From: JAEWWD01 sp964440115
GTDB taxonomy: Bacteria > Bacillota > Clostridia > Christensenellales > CAG-138
DNA: 64,000 nt
Assembly (NCBI GenBank): GCA_964440115.1
Contig: CAYTPV010000003.1
Location: 248,001-312,000, forward strand
Direction: 5' to 3'
The first letter of the stretch is position 1. Every line of letters starts with the position of its first letter. A model generated the notes under the pieces. The model had not been told where the DNA came from, did not search any database, and worked only from the letters and a program-made list of their open reading frames with translations. The position numbers and the translations under genes were made by a program. Positions 8,870-16,506 of the stretch are shown here, one piece after another.

Positions 8870-10501
8870 ATGACCGACATACTGATTTTCGGGCACAAAC
8901 ATCCGGACAGCGACACCATTTGCTCTGCACTTGCGTACGCGGAGCTCAAGCGCTCAATGGGCATCAAAGCGACTGCGGCAAAACTTGGCGAACTCAACAA
9001 CGAAACAAAATTCATACTGCAATATTTCAAAGTCAAAGAACCGGAAACACTGCAGACCGTCAAAACACAGGTTTCGGATCTGGATATAGACGCGGCCGTA
9101 TGCGTATCCCCCGCCACCTCCATTCACGGCGCATGGGATCTTATGAAGGAATACGGAAAAAAATCTCTGGCTGTGGTAGACGATCAAAGCAATCTGCTGG
9201 GCATCGCTACGCTTTCGGATATTACAAAGAACTATATGGATGTAAGCAACAGCGGGCTGCTGCTGGAAAGCCGGACATCCTACGGCAATATCATCAGCAC
9301 GCTGAGCGCTTCCATCGTACTGGGCAAGCCGGAAACGCACCTAGTGATGGGGCGCGTAGTCATCGCTGCGCAGCACCATACGCGCATAAAAGGCTATGTA
9401 CAGGAAGGCGACGTGGTCATCGCCAATATTTCAAAAAACATCCGCGAGGCCATCAAATGCGGCGCGCGGCTTATCGTCTGCACCTGCGGCATGATGCCTG
9501 AACCGGAAGATATCGAAGTCGCGCGCGAAAAGAAGTGCGATATCATATCGACGGAACACGATACCTATATCGCCACCATGCTCATACGGCAGAGCATACC
9601 CGTCGAGCATGTCATGACAAAGGCCAATCTCATCACGGTGGGATTGGATGAATTCAAAGACGACGTCAAAGAACGCATGCTCAAAACGCGTTACCGTACA
9701 TACCCGGTTGTGGATGCGGATAAAAAGGTCGTGGGCATGATTTCCCGGTATCATCTGCTTTCCAAAAAGCGCAAGCAGGTGATACTCGTGGATCACAACG
9801 AGCGCAGCCAGACGGCAAACGGGCTGGACGACGCCGAAATACTAGAAATCATCGACCATCACAGGCTGGGCGATATTCAGACATCCAACCCGATATTGAT
9901 GAAAAACGAGCCGGTGGGCAGCACAGCCACCATCATCGCATCCATGTATGAGGAACAGGGCATCCTCATCCCCCCGCAGGTCGCGGGTCTGCTGCTGAGC
10001 GCCATACTTTCCGACACGCTCAATTTTCAATCCCCCACCTGCACCAGCCGGGATATTGAGACAGCAAAGCGACTCGGGCCCATCGCGGATGTGGACATCG
10101 GGGATCTCGCCATCAAAATCATCAACGCGGGTTCCACACTGCTGGGCAAAACGCCGGATGAAATCATCGAAAGCGATCTGAAGGAATTTGTGCTGGGCAA
10201 GTTCAGAATTGGCATCGGGCAGGTGTATTCGATAGACTCCGAGAATCTTTCGGATATGCAGGCGGAGCTGCTCTCCCGCATGGAGTATACCTGCGGCAAA
10301 AAAGGCTTAAGTCTGCTCATGCTGCTGGTGACGGATCTCAAAAGCGGCGGTTCCCGCGTATTGCTCGCGGGAGAAAGGCAGGACATATTCTTCCGCGCGT
10401 ACGCGGTAGAACCGACGGGCGGTACAATATTCCTGCCCGGCGTGCTTTCGCGTAAAAAGCAGGTCGTGCCGCTGATTATGTCGCTCGAGGATGAACTGTA
10501 A
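8870..10501 (+). CDS. ppaC: Manganese-dependent inorganic pyrophosphatase, family II with CBS and DRTGG domains
   Basis: A 543-residue cytoplasmic pyrophosphatase. The DHH catalytic half is split: GHKHPDSDT lies at the N-terminus, and DHNE, IDHHRLGD and SDTLNFQSPT follow after an insertion. The insertion (about residues 70-310) holds two CBS segments with a DRTGG domain between them. In this family the CBS pair binds adenine nucleotides and tunes activity. The C-terminal DHHA2 domain contains the SGGSRVLLAG block. AAGGAG lies before the ATG, and TATAAT at 8799-8804 could be a -10. It stands alone, closed by a terminator at 10572-10608. Confidence 0.92.
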   Translation: MTDILIFGHKHPDSDTICSALAYAELKRSMGIKATAAKLGELNNETKFILQYFKVKEPETLQTVKTQVSDLDIDAAVCVSPATSIHGAWDLMKEYGKKSLAVVDDQSNLLGIATLSDITKNYMDVSNSGLLLESRTSYGNIISTLSASIVLGKPETHLVMGRVVIAAQHHTRIKGYVQEGDVVIANISKNIREAIKCGARLIVCTCGMMPEPEDIEVAREKKCDIISTEHDTYIATMLIRQSIPVEHVMTKANLITVGLDEFKDDVKERMLKTRYRTYPVVDADKKVVGMISRYHLLSKKRKQVILVDHNERSQTANGLDDAEILEIIDHHRLGDIQTSNPILMKNEPVGSTATIIASMYEEQGILIPPQVAGLLLSAILSDTLNFQSPTCTSRDIETAKRLGPIADVDIGDLAIKIINAGSTLLGKTPDEIIESDLKEFVLGKFRIGIGQVYSIDSENLSDMQAELLSRMEYTCGKKGLSLLMLLVTDLKSGGSRVLLAGERQDIFFRAYAVEPTGGTIFLPGVLSRKKQVVPLIMSLEDEL

Positions 10502-10571
10502 TTGAACATCAATTCACACCGGTTGTTTACTGCGCTTAAGAAGAAAGCCGCGCGCATTTATTGGGAGATAC

Positions 10572-10608
10572 AATCATGCATCCTGCCTATGGCCGGATGC
10601 ATGATTTA
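10572..10608 (+). terminator. Terminator after the pyrophosphatase gene
   Basis: AATCATGCATCC and GGATGCATGATT make a perfect 12-bp stem around an 11-nt loop, followed by a short T-rich tail. Confidence 0.75.
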
Positions 10609-11133
10609 TGAAATGACTTTGCTCTGTCAACGTCTATTCCGTATTGGTGAATGTAAACGAATAATGCCGCATTTGCCTGAGAAATACGAATTCCAATAAT
10701 TATTCGAATTAATCGTGTTAATTCATTGAATTCCAATCCATCATTTCTTTTCGACATCAAATGCTTCGCAGCATACTTTTTCGCTGATAATTCGACAATG
10801 CAATTACAGGCATATTGAAAGATGAATTCATTTTGCCCTCCTCAAATGTTTCGCGCGAAATCGGCAGAAACAGGGCGGTTTTTAATGGTTCAGATAATTA
10901 CGTGCAATTATCCGTCGAATGAACGGCTGTTTTTACCGGCTGAATATTCCAAAACGCTCCTGCAATTCATGTAAATAATTCAATGAATTCATTGCGGTAA
11001 TTCAAATAATTCTTTTTTGCGTATTTTCCAGAGCAGCGAGTAAATGGTCTGAAAAATGGGTTGGAACACGCGAAATACCCCTATTTGCCGCATGTACAGC
11101 AATATACTGATGAAACGCGGCAATATCAGACGT

Positions 11134-11160
11134 TTGGAAAAAGTGCGTTTCCATTATAAT
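11134..11160 (+). promoter_or_regulatory. Promoter of the lipoprotein gene with overlapping repeat
   Basis: A perfect TATAAT (11155-11160) is preceded by TTTGGA with 16-nt spacing. TGGAAA and TTTCCA form an inverted repeat across the spacer, a possible operator. Confidence 0.5.
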
Positions 11161-11219
11161 TAAAAGGGGATATTTACCGATATCTTAAAATAGGCCTAAA
11201 AAATCAGGGGGAAGAATCA

Positions 11220-12071
11220 ATGAAGAAGTATATTGCCATACTGCTTGTATTCATGTTACTGACCATGTCGTTTACCGGCTGCAGCGCCATAGGCAAAAAG
11301 ATTGCCAATTCCATCAAGGATTCGCAAGGCGCTAAGGCGGACGACACGCAGGCTGCGCAGCAGGATGAACCTACTCAGGACGAGCCAGCGCAACAACCGG
11401 GTGCGGATAAGCCGGTGCTGGGCGGCGTCGGTTTTGACACCCCTTCCGAATCTTATGCCAAATACACCGAGCTCAAGAGCGCTGCGTATGACCGTATCAA
11501 CAACAAGCTTTCGGCCTCCGAAGATCCGGAAGTCGCCATGGCGAGCATGTCGCTTCTGCCCGTCGTCATGTCCGACCTCGCGCTGCTTCCTCTTACTGTG
11601 CTGACGGCCGATCAGCAGGCTGCCGGTGTTGCGCTTTCCATGCTGGGCATGAAGGATGTGAAAATCGCGCAGAACGGCAAGGAATATACCATTACCTATG
11701 CAAATGAAGATGGGGAAACGCTTACGCAGACCTGCGTATACGACAAAGCGACCGACTCCATGCAGAGCACCCTTTCCACGTCAAGCGGCAGCGATGAAAC
11801 CATGTATTTTGAATACACCCGCGCCGGCAAGGGATATGCTTCGCAGATGTTCAGCAAGAACGACGACGGTGGATATACGCTCGTGCTTTCCTTCTTTGAC
11901 GATTCGAGCGTTGCCGCATTCGGCGTGAAGAGCGTAGACGCCAAGCCCGCTTCCATCATCGGCAGCGGTGCAAGCCTGAACAAGGATTTCGTAAAGAACG
12001 ATGAGATGTACGCGATATTTGAAGGCAATGCGCTGACAATTATGCAGGACGGTAAGGAAAAGACAGTGTAA
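11220..12071 (+). CDS. Hypothetical lipoprotein
   Basis: A 283-residue secreted lipoprotein of unknown role. The signal peptide MKKYIAILLVFMLL ends in a lipobox with Cys21 (SFTGC), so it should be tethered to the outer face of the membrane. Residues 40-66 are an Asp/Gln/Pro/Ala-rich linker. The rest is a mixed alpha/beta region with KEYTITYANEDGETLT and tyrosine-rich strands; I do not recognise the domain. GGGGGAAG precedes the ATG. It converges with the small gene at 12074-12268, leaving only 2 nt between stop codons. Confidence 0.85.
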   Translation: MKKYIAILLVFMLLTMSFTGCSAIGKKIANSIKDSQGAKADDTQAAQQDEPTQDEPAQQPGADKPVLGGVGFDTPSESYAKYTELKSAAYDRINNKLSASEDPEVAMASMSLLPVVMSDLALLPLTVLTADQQAAGVALSMLGMKDVKIAQNGKEYTITYANEDGETLTQTCVYDKATDSMQSTLSTSSGSDETMYFEYTRAGKGYASQMFSKNDDGGYTLVLSFFDDSSVAAFGVKSVDAKPASIIGSGASLNKDFVKNDEMYAIFEGNALTIMQDGKEKTV

Positions 12072-12073
12072 AT

Positions 12074-12268
12074 TCAATTTCCCAATAAGAAAGCCTCTGC
12101 GCCGGGATCATCATCCTGTATGCGCGGAGGCTTTTTCCTTGTATATGCTTTGGGGTTTTCCGGCTTGCGCGTGACGGGGTTGAAATCGCCCCACGTCTGC
12201 CGTTGGCGGACATCGAGCGCCCTGCGGGCCTTTTTAGAAAGTTTTTCTTTGGATACGAATTTTTGCAC
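12074..12268 (-). CDS. Conserved small basic protein, function unknown
   Basis: A 64-residue, Lys/Arg-rich protein reading VQKFVSKEKLSKKARRALD and later FNPVTRKPENPKAYTRKK. I recognise this pattern (KLSKKARR, TW, NPVTR, tyrosine-RKK) as a small hypothetical protein found in many Clostridia, with no known role. The GTG at 12268 is chosen because AAAGGAG lies 8 nt upstream; the longer form from an ATG at 12298 would put that ribosome binding site inside the gene. Its C-terminal codons overlap the terminator of the opposing lipoprotein gene. Confidence 0.75.
   Translation of the reverse strand: MQKFVSKEKLSKKARRALDVRQRQTWGDFNPVTRKPENPKAYTRKKPPRIQDDDPGAEAFLLGN
12091..12136 (+). terminator. Terminator of the lipoprotein gene, inside an opposing gene
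   Basis: AAGCCTCtGCGC and GCGCgGAGGCTT pair and are followed by TTTTT on the forward strand. The whole structure lies within the coding sequence of the reverse-strand gene 12074-12268. Confidence 0.75.
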
Positions 12269-12404
12269 AGCTCTCGCTCCTTTTTGTTTTGTGAGCATTA
12301 GTATACAGCAGGCAATACGCCGCGCGCAACGGTATTTACGGCATTGTCGCCCCCATGCTATACTTTCCTTAAAGCAAGAATGTCATACGAAAGGAGAGCC
12401 GCTC

Positions 12405-13013
12405 ATGCGCGAACCGCTCATCTGCTATACGGCCGTTGACGTGGAAACGCCCAACCACCGCAACGATTCGCTGTGCTCCATTGGCGTCGTGCACATGGAA
12501 TACGGCTCGCCGGTATTCGAACGCGAGTTTCTCGTGAACCCCGAAGCGCATTTTGACTGGATGAATATCACTATCCACGGCATCACGCCGGATATGGTGG
12601 CGGATGCGCCCGCTTTCCCCGAAGTGTGGGATCAGATCAAAAGCTATTTTGAAGAAGGCGTGGTGCTTGCGCACAACGCGGGATTTGATTTGGGCGTTAT
12701 CTGCGGCACGCTCGAGCGCTACGGAATAGAGATACCCGCCATCCGCTATCTGTGCACCTGCAAAATGGCGCGCAGGCTCATAGAGAAGCAGGAATTCGGC
12801 AACCATCGGCTCAATACGCTGTGCGAAGGGCTTTGTATCCCGCTTGAAAACCATCACAACGCGCTGTGTGACGCGCAGGCCTGCGCTTACCTGTTTGAAA
12901 CCATGACGGATAAATTCGGTCCGCATACCGCACAAGTGCAGGCCTATTGCTACAAATCTAAAGTCAAGCGGGCCGCTGACGCAGTACCGCCTTCTATCGC
13001 ATCGGAACTATAG
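12405..13013 (+). CDS. 3'-5' exonuclease, DnaQ-like DEDDh family
   Basis: A 202-residue single-domain exonuclease related to the epsilon subunit of DNA polymerase III. The metal ligands are visible in order: D12 and E14 in VDVET (ExoI), D95 in HNAGFD (ExoII), and H151 with D156 in HNALCD (ExoIII, DEDDh type). It could act on DNA or RNA ends; no partner gene indicates which. The frame is open from 12120, but AAGGAG lies 8 nt before the ATG at 12405 and the conserved fold starts there. It is monocistronic and followed by an R-II repeat. Confidence 0.87.
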   Translation: MREPLICYTAVDVETPNHRNDSLCSIGVVHMEYGSPVFEREFLVNPEAHFDWMNITIHGITPDMVADAPAFPEVWDQIKSYFEEGVVLAHNAGFDLGVICGTLERYGIEIPAIRYLCTCKMARRLIEKQEFGNHRLNTLCEGLCIPLENHHNALCDAQACAYLFETMTDKFGPHTAQVQAYCYKSKVKRAADAVPPSIASEL

Positions 13014-13042
13014 CACAGAAAAACTTCCGCTTGTAAAAAAGA

Positions 13043-13190
13043 ATGAGGGCTCTGCCCTCAAACTCCCGCTTAGGGCCGTAACGGCCCTAAGAACCCATTT
13101 CGGGAACGCCCTATTCTAGGGCGTTCCCGATGATAGGGATTCCCAAGGGACATGCCCCTTGGGTAGGGGTTCGGGGGCAAAGCCCCCGAA
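13043..13190. repeat. R-II hairpin-array element, full copy
   Basis: Five consecutive palindromes: GAGGGC/GCCCTC; CTTAGGGCC/GGCCCTAAG; GGGAACGCCCT/AGGGCGTTCCC; CCAAGGG/CCCTTGG; and TTCGGGGGC/GCCCCCGAA. The linker AAGAACCCAT is shared with the copies at 19.3 and 32.3 kb. Confidence 0.85.
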
Positions 13191-13238
13191 GAGAGCTTTA
13201 TCGGACAGCTGAACGCAGGCACAAGCCTGCGTTTTTTC

Positions 13239-13922
13239 TCATTCAAAATATTGCCGAATAGCAAACTTATCTGTAAATGTATAGCGTTTATCCATCCATT
13301 TGCTGATTAAGCCGATGAGCCTGCCGTTGGTGAGCGCGCAGATCACGGTGCCCCAGCTGATGCCCTCAAAGTGGAACAATCCGAAGAATAAGAAAGAAAG
13401 CAGTATACCGACCGCACAGCTTACGCTGTCGTATGCGATTTTGAAGCGGTTGATATCTATGTTCATTTTTTCGGATATGCGCTTGACGAACAGTTCATAC
13501 GCGCCGGGCGTGATATACGTGTGAAAGAACATGGAGACGCCGACCGCGCATAAGAACATGCCGCCGATATACAGTACGATGCGCCAGGCAAGTATGGTCG
13601 AATCGATGGGCGCAATCAGCGCCATGCATGCGTCCAGCGACAATCCATACAACACAGCCGTACAGAACGAAAACAGATACGATATCCGAAATTTTCGCAG
13701 TATGACGGCCACCGCAACGATGAGGCAGGCCTGCAGCGTATATTCCGCCATTCCGAATGTTACGAAGCTCCACACCTGGGAAAGTTTCAGGTAAATGAGA
13801 TACGCGGGCGCTATGACCATGGAAAGGCCGAAGCCCGCTTTTTCCATACTGGCTGCGCCGAGCGCCAGCCCCAATGTGCCGAATACATACGCAAGTTCCG
13901 TGTAAAACGTCTTTGTTTTCAT
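13239..13922 (-). CDS. YczE/YitT-like integral membrane protein (DUF6198 type)
   Basis: A 227-residue membrane protein with about five or six hydrophobic helices (VFGTLGLALGAASM, SFCTAVLYGLSLDACMALI, ILAWRIVLYIGGMFLCAVG). It resembles the YczE/YyaS/YitT group, whose function is unknown although regulators are often nearby. The ATG at 13922 is preferred over 13937 because a GGGGGT stretch lies 5 nt before it. A T-run-bearing hairpin sits directly ahead of the start codon, in the leader (see 13927-13978). Confidence 0.75.
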   Translation of the reverse strand: MKTKTFYTELAYVFGTLGLALGAASMEKAGFGLSMVIAPAYLIYLKLSQVWSFVTFGMAEYTLQACLIVAVAVILRKFRISYLFSFCTAVLYGLSLDACMALIAPIDSTILAWRIVLYIGGMFLCAVGVSMFFHTYITPGAYELFVKRISEKMNIDINRFKIAYDSVSCAVGILLSFLFFGLFHFEGISWGTVICALTNGRLIGLISKWMDKRYTFTDKFAIRQYFE

Positions 13923-13926
13923 TACT

Positions 13927-13978
13927 ACCCCCAACAAAAAACATCCTTCCCTGTTTGAAATAGAAACAGGAAAAGATG
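13927..13978 (-). promoter_or_regulatory. Terminator-like hairpin in the leader of the YczE-like gene
   Basis: On the reverse strand AACATC...CCTGTTT-ctattt-cAAACAGG...GATGTT is followed by TTTTTT and, 10 nt later, by the start codon. TATACT at about 13998 gives a promoter upstream of it. A terminator inside a short leader implies attenuation or a translation-coupled switch. Confidence 0.5.
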
Positions 13979-14036
13979 TTTTTCATTGTATAGTATAACA
14001 AAGAACTTTACAACAACGAATACCGCAAGTTATTGA

Positions 14037-15071
14037 TTACCATTCAAACTGGAATACCGTTGCGCTGCGGTATACCTGCCCCGGCTGAAGCGTGACAAGC
14101 GCAAAATCTCCGCTGGCGGAGGCCGGATAATGCTGCGTTTCCAGGCAGAACGCACCGTGAGTACCGTAACATGCGCCGCCCTTGCCTACAGCGTCCAATG
14201 AATTCGCGCTGTAAAATTGCACACCGGGCAGATCGGCAAATACTTTCATACGCCTGCCGCTTGCCGGGTCGGATGCGCAGGCAATCTGCCGCATGCCTTC
14301 TTCCGCGCCGTCGAGCGCGAACGCATGATCGTAGCCGCCGAACATGGATACCTGCGGATCGCTTGAAGCGATATCCCTGCCGATGCACTTGGGCGATAAA
14401 AAGTCCATGGGCGTGCATGCCACATCACGCAGCTCGCCTGTCGGGATCAAATCCGGATGCGCCACGGCAAAACGCGAAGCGCGCAACTGCAGCTGCTGAT
14501 CCAATACCGTCCCGCTGTCATGCCCGGCGAGGTTAAAATAGCTGTGGTTTGTAAAGCTGGCGATGGTCGGCTGATCCGTACGCGCTTCAAACTCTATGCG
14601 CAGCGAGCAATCCTCCAGCAGGCGATACCGCACACTGACGTGCAGCGTACCGGGGTAGCCTTCTTCGCCGTCGGGGCTGATGCGCGAAAAGGATACGCCG
14701 TCCTCGTGAAGCTCGGGTTCCCACACGTATTTGTGAAAGCCGACCAATCCGCCGTGCAGGTGGTTTACGCCGTTGTTCGCCGCAACCGCATACTGCTTTC
14801 CATTTACCGTAAAGCGCGCGCCGGGAATACGTCCGCACAAACGGCCAATTGTTGCGCCCAGGCAGCATCGATCCGCTTCATAGGCCGTGATATCGTCATA
14901 GCCCAGCACAACATCCGCCATATTGCCGGCTTTATCCGGCACATGCAGGCAGCGCAGTACGGCGCCGTACGATATGACCTCGGCCGACATGCCGTTGCTG
15001 TTGACGAGCGTGAATGACTCAACGGGAGTACCATGGCTGTCTTTGCCAAACGGACTGCGTTTGACCTGCAT
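14037..15071 (-). CDS. galM: Aldose 1-epimerase (mutarotase)
   Basis: A 344-residue enzyme interconverting alpha and beta anomers of galactose and glucose at the entry to the Leloir pathway. Family blocks are visible: GATIGRLCGRIPGARF, NNGVNHLHGG with the conserved histidines, FTNHSYFNLAGH (the catalytic acid histidine) and the late CLETQHYP with the catalytic glutamate. Length is normal. The stop lies against the YczE leader. It begins 12 nt after dapL, so the two are probably co-transcribed. The galK gene is elsewhere (55.3 kb). Confidence 0.92.
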   Translation of the reverse strand: MQVKRSPFGKDSHGTPVESFTLVNSNGMSAEVISYGAVLRCLHVPDKAGNMADVVLGYDDITAYEADRCCLGATIGRLCGRIPGARFTVNGKQYAVAANNGVNHLHGGLVGFHKYVWEPELHEDGVSFSRISPDGEEGYPGTLHVSVRYRLLEDCSLRIEFEARTDQPTIASFTNHSYFNLAGHDSGTVLDQQLQLRASRFAVAHPDLIPTGELRDVACTPMDFLSPKCIGRDIASSDPQVSMFGGYDHAFALDGAEEGMRQIACASDPASGRRMKVFADLPGVQFYSANSLDAVGKGGACYGTHGAFCLETQHYPASASGDFALVTLQPGQVYRSATVFQFEW

Positions 15072-15083
15072 GGCGGCTCCTCC

Positions 15084-16310
15084 TTACTTCGCGCAGATGC
15101 GCTGCATGGCACGTTCGGTATTTTCCCGCGTCGCAAACGCCGTCATGCGGAAAAAGCCTTCGCCTGAAATACCGAAGCCCGCGCCGGGGGTGCCCACGAT
15201 CTGTTTGGTGTTAAGAAGCTCGTCGAAGAACTTCCAGCTGTCGCCGCCGGGCACTTTGAGCCAGATATAGGGCGAGTTCGTGCCGCCGTATACCACGTAT
15301 CCCGCCTTTTGCAGGCTGGTGCGGATGATGCGGGCGTTTTCAAGGTAATACCTCGCAGATTCAAGTATCTGCCTGCGGCCTTCCTCTGTGTATATGGCTT
15401 GTGCACCGCGCTGCGTGATATACGGCACGCCGTTGAAGCGCGTGCAATGGCGGCGGTTCCACATGGCGTTGAGGCTCACATCGTTTCCGCGGTCGTCCTT
15501 GTATTTAAGCGTCTTGGGAACGACCATATATGCGCAGCGGGTTCCCGTGAAGCCCGCCGTTTTGCTTAGACTTCTGAACTCAATGGCGCATTCCACCGCG
15601 CCTTCCACTTCATAAATGCTGTGCGGTACCTCGGGATCGGTGATAAACACCTCATAAGCTGAATCGTAAAGTATCAGCACGCCGTTTTTTCGTGCGTAAT
15701 CCACAAAGCGCTGCAGCTGCACGCGGTTAAGCGTCATTCCGGTGGGGTTGTTGGGATAGCAAAGATATATGACGTCGACGGGTTTCTGCGGAAGCTCCGG
15801 CACGAAATTGTTCTGCTCGGTGCAGGGCAGATACACGATGTTTTCATAGCCGTTTTTACCGGTATTGTATTCGCCCGCGCGACCTGCCATCACGTTGGTA
15901 TCCACATACACGGGATACACAGGGTCCATGACCGCCACGACGGTATCCCTGCCGAACAGTTCCTGAATTGCGCCTACGTCGCACTTGGAACCATCGGATA
16001 CGAATATTTCATCCGCCGAAATCTCCACGCCGCGCACCGCGTAATCGCCCTTTGCGATGGCTTCGCGCAAAAACGCATAGCCCTGCTCCGGCCCATACCC
16101 GTGGAAGGTTTCTTTCACCGCCATTTCATCCACCGCTTTATGCAGCGCGGTAATGACGGCGGGCACAAGAGGCAGTGTCACGTCGCCGATACCCATGCGG
16201 ATTACATCCGCTTCGGGGTGTTCCTGCTGATAGTGAGCCGCGCGGCGCGCGACTTCGCTGAACAGATAATTGCCCTGCAGCAGGCTGTAACTGCCGTTAG
16301 CACGAAACAT
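15084..16310 (-). CDS. dapL: LL-diaminopimelate aminotransferase
   Basis: A 408-residue PLP enzyme that converts tetrahydrodipicolinate directly to LL-diaminopimelate, with glutamate as amino donor. It thereby bypasses the succinylase and acetylase routes of lysine and peptidoglycan synthesis. Diagnostic pieces are MGIGDVTLPL, YCYPNNPTG-like YLCYPNNPTGMT, YDSAYEVFI and the Schiff-base lysine in SLSKTAGFTGTRC. Length is typical (about 410). AAGGAAGGA precedes the ATG. It leads an operon with galM. A 9-bp inverted repeat lies in its leader. Confidence 0.95.
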   Translation of the reverse strand: MFRANGSYSLLQGNYLFSEVARRAAHYQQEHPEADVIRMGIGDVTLPLVPAVITALHKAVDEMAVKETFHGYGPEQGYAFLREAIAKGDYAVRGVEISADEIFVSDGSKCDVGAIQELFGRDTVVAVMDPVYPVYVDTNVMAGRAGEYNTGKNGYENIVYLPCTEQNNFVPELPQKPVDVIYLCYPNNPTGMTLNRVQLQRFVDYARKNGVLILYDSAYEVFITDPEVPHSIYEVEGAVECAIEFRSLSKTAGFTGTRCAYMVVPKTLKYKDDRGNDVSLNAMWNRRHCTRFNGVPYITQRGAQAIYTEEGRRQILESARYYLENARIIRTSLQKAGYVVYGGTNSPYIWLKVPGGDSWKFFDELLNTKQIVGTPGAGFGISGEGFFRMTAFATRENTERAMQRICAK

Positions 16311-16392
16311 ATGGATTCCTTCCTTTCTTCATAGCCGGGCGAGCATATGCTCTTTAGCAGGCTGCGCCCAAAGCTTTATCATCTGTCATTCA

Positions 16393-16431
16393 TGTCCCAA
16401 GAATACCATTGCCTGTAAAATGGAATGGTAT
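16393..16431 (-). promoter_or_regulatory. Inverted repeat in the dapL leader
   Basis: AATACCATT and AATGGTATT are perfect 9-bp arms around a 13-nt loop, placed just downstream of a TATAAT on the reverse strand (about 16434-16439). It may be an operator or an RNA hairpin. No lysine riboswitch consensus is visible. Confidence 0.4.
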
Positions 16432-16443
16432 TATTATAACACA

Positions 16444-16483
16444 GCATGCCCGACGCGCGAAGCGCAAAATCGGGCATGCTGCA
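16444..16483 (-). terminator. Hairpin after the SulP gene
   Basis: GCAGCATGCCCGA and TCGGGCATGCTG form a strong stem on the reverse strand, 24 nt after the SulP stop. There is no clear T-run, so termination is probable but not certain. Confidence 0.55.
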
Positions 16484-16506
16484 ATACTCGTCAAATTCTG
16501 TTGTGT

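Larger units (their letters stand above)
10502..11219. other. Gene-less AT-rich stretch with repeated AATTC motifs
   Basis: Apart from the pyrophosphatase terminator and the lipoprotein promoter, no convincing gene is seen over 718 nt. Between about 10687 and 11015 the hexamers GAATTC, AATTCA and AATAATT recur many times on both strands, for example AATTCATTGAATTCC and AATTCAATGAATTCATTG. Many are small palindromes. Composition differs sharply from the flanking genes. Confidence 0.6.

Noticed and set aside
10502..10699. 65-codon frame directly after the pyrophosphatase gene
   Set aside because: It runs through the pyrophosphatase terminator hairpin and lacks a ribosome binding site.
13495..14001. 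168-codon reverse frame over the YczE leader
   Set aside because: Out of frame with the hydrophobic gene and without family similarity; only its first codons are of interest as a possible leader peptide.
16311..16440. Lysine riboswitch upstream of dapL
   Set aside because: The leader is too short and the conserved L-box sequences are not present; only a simple inverted repeat is seen.
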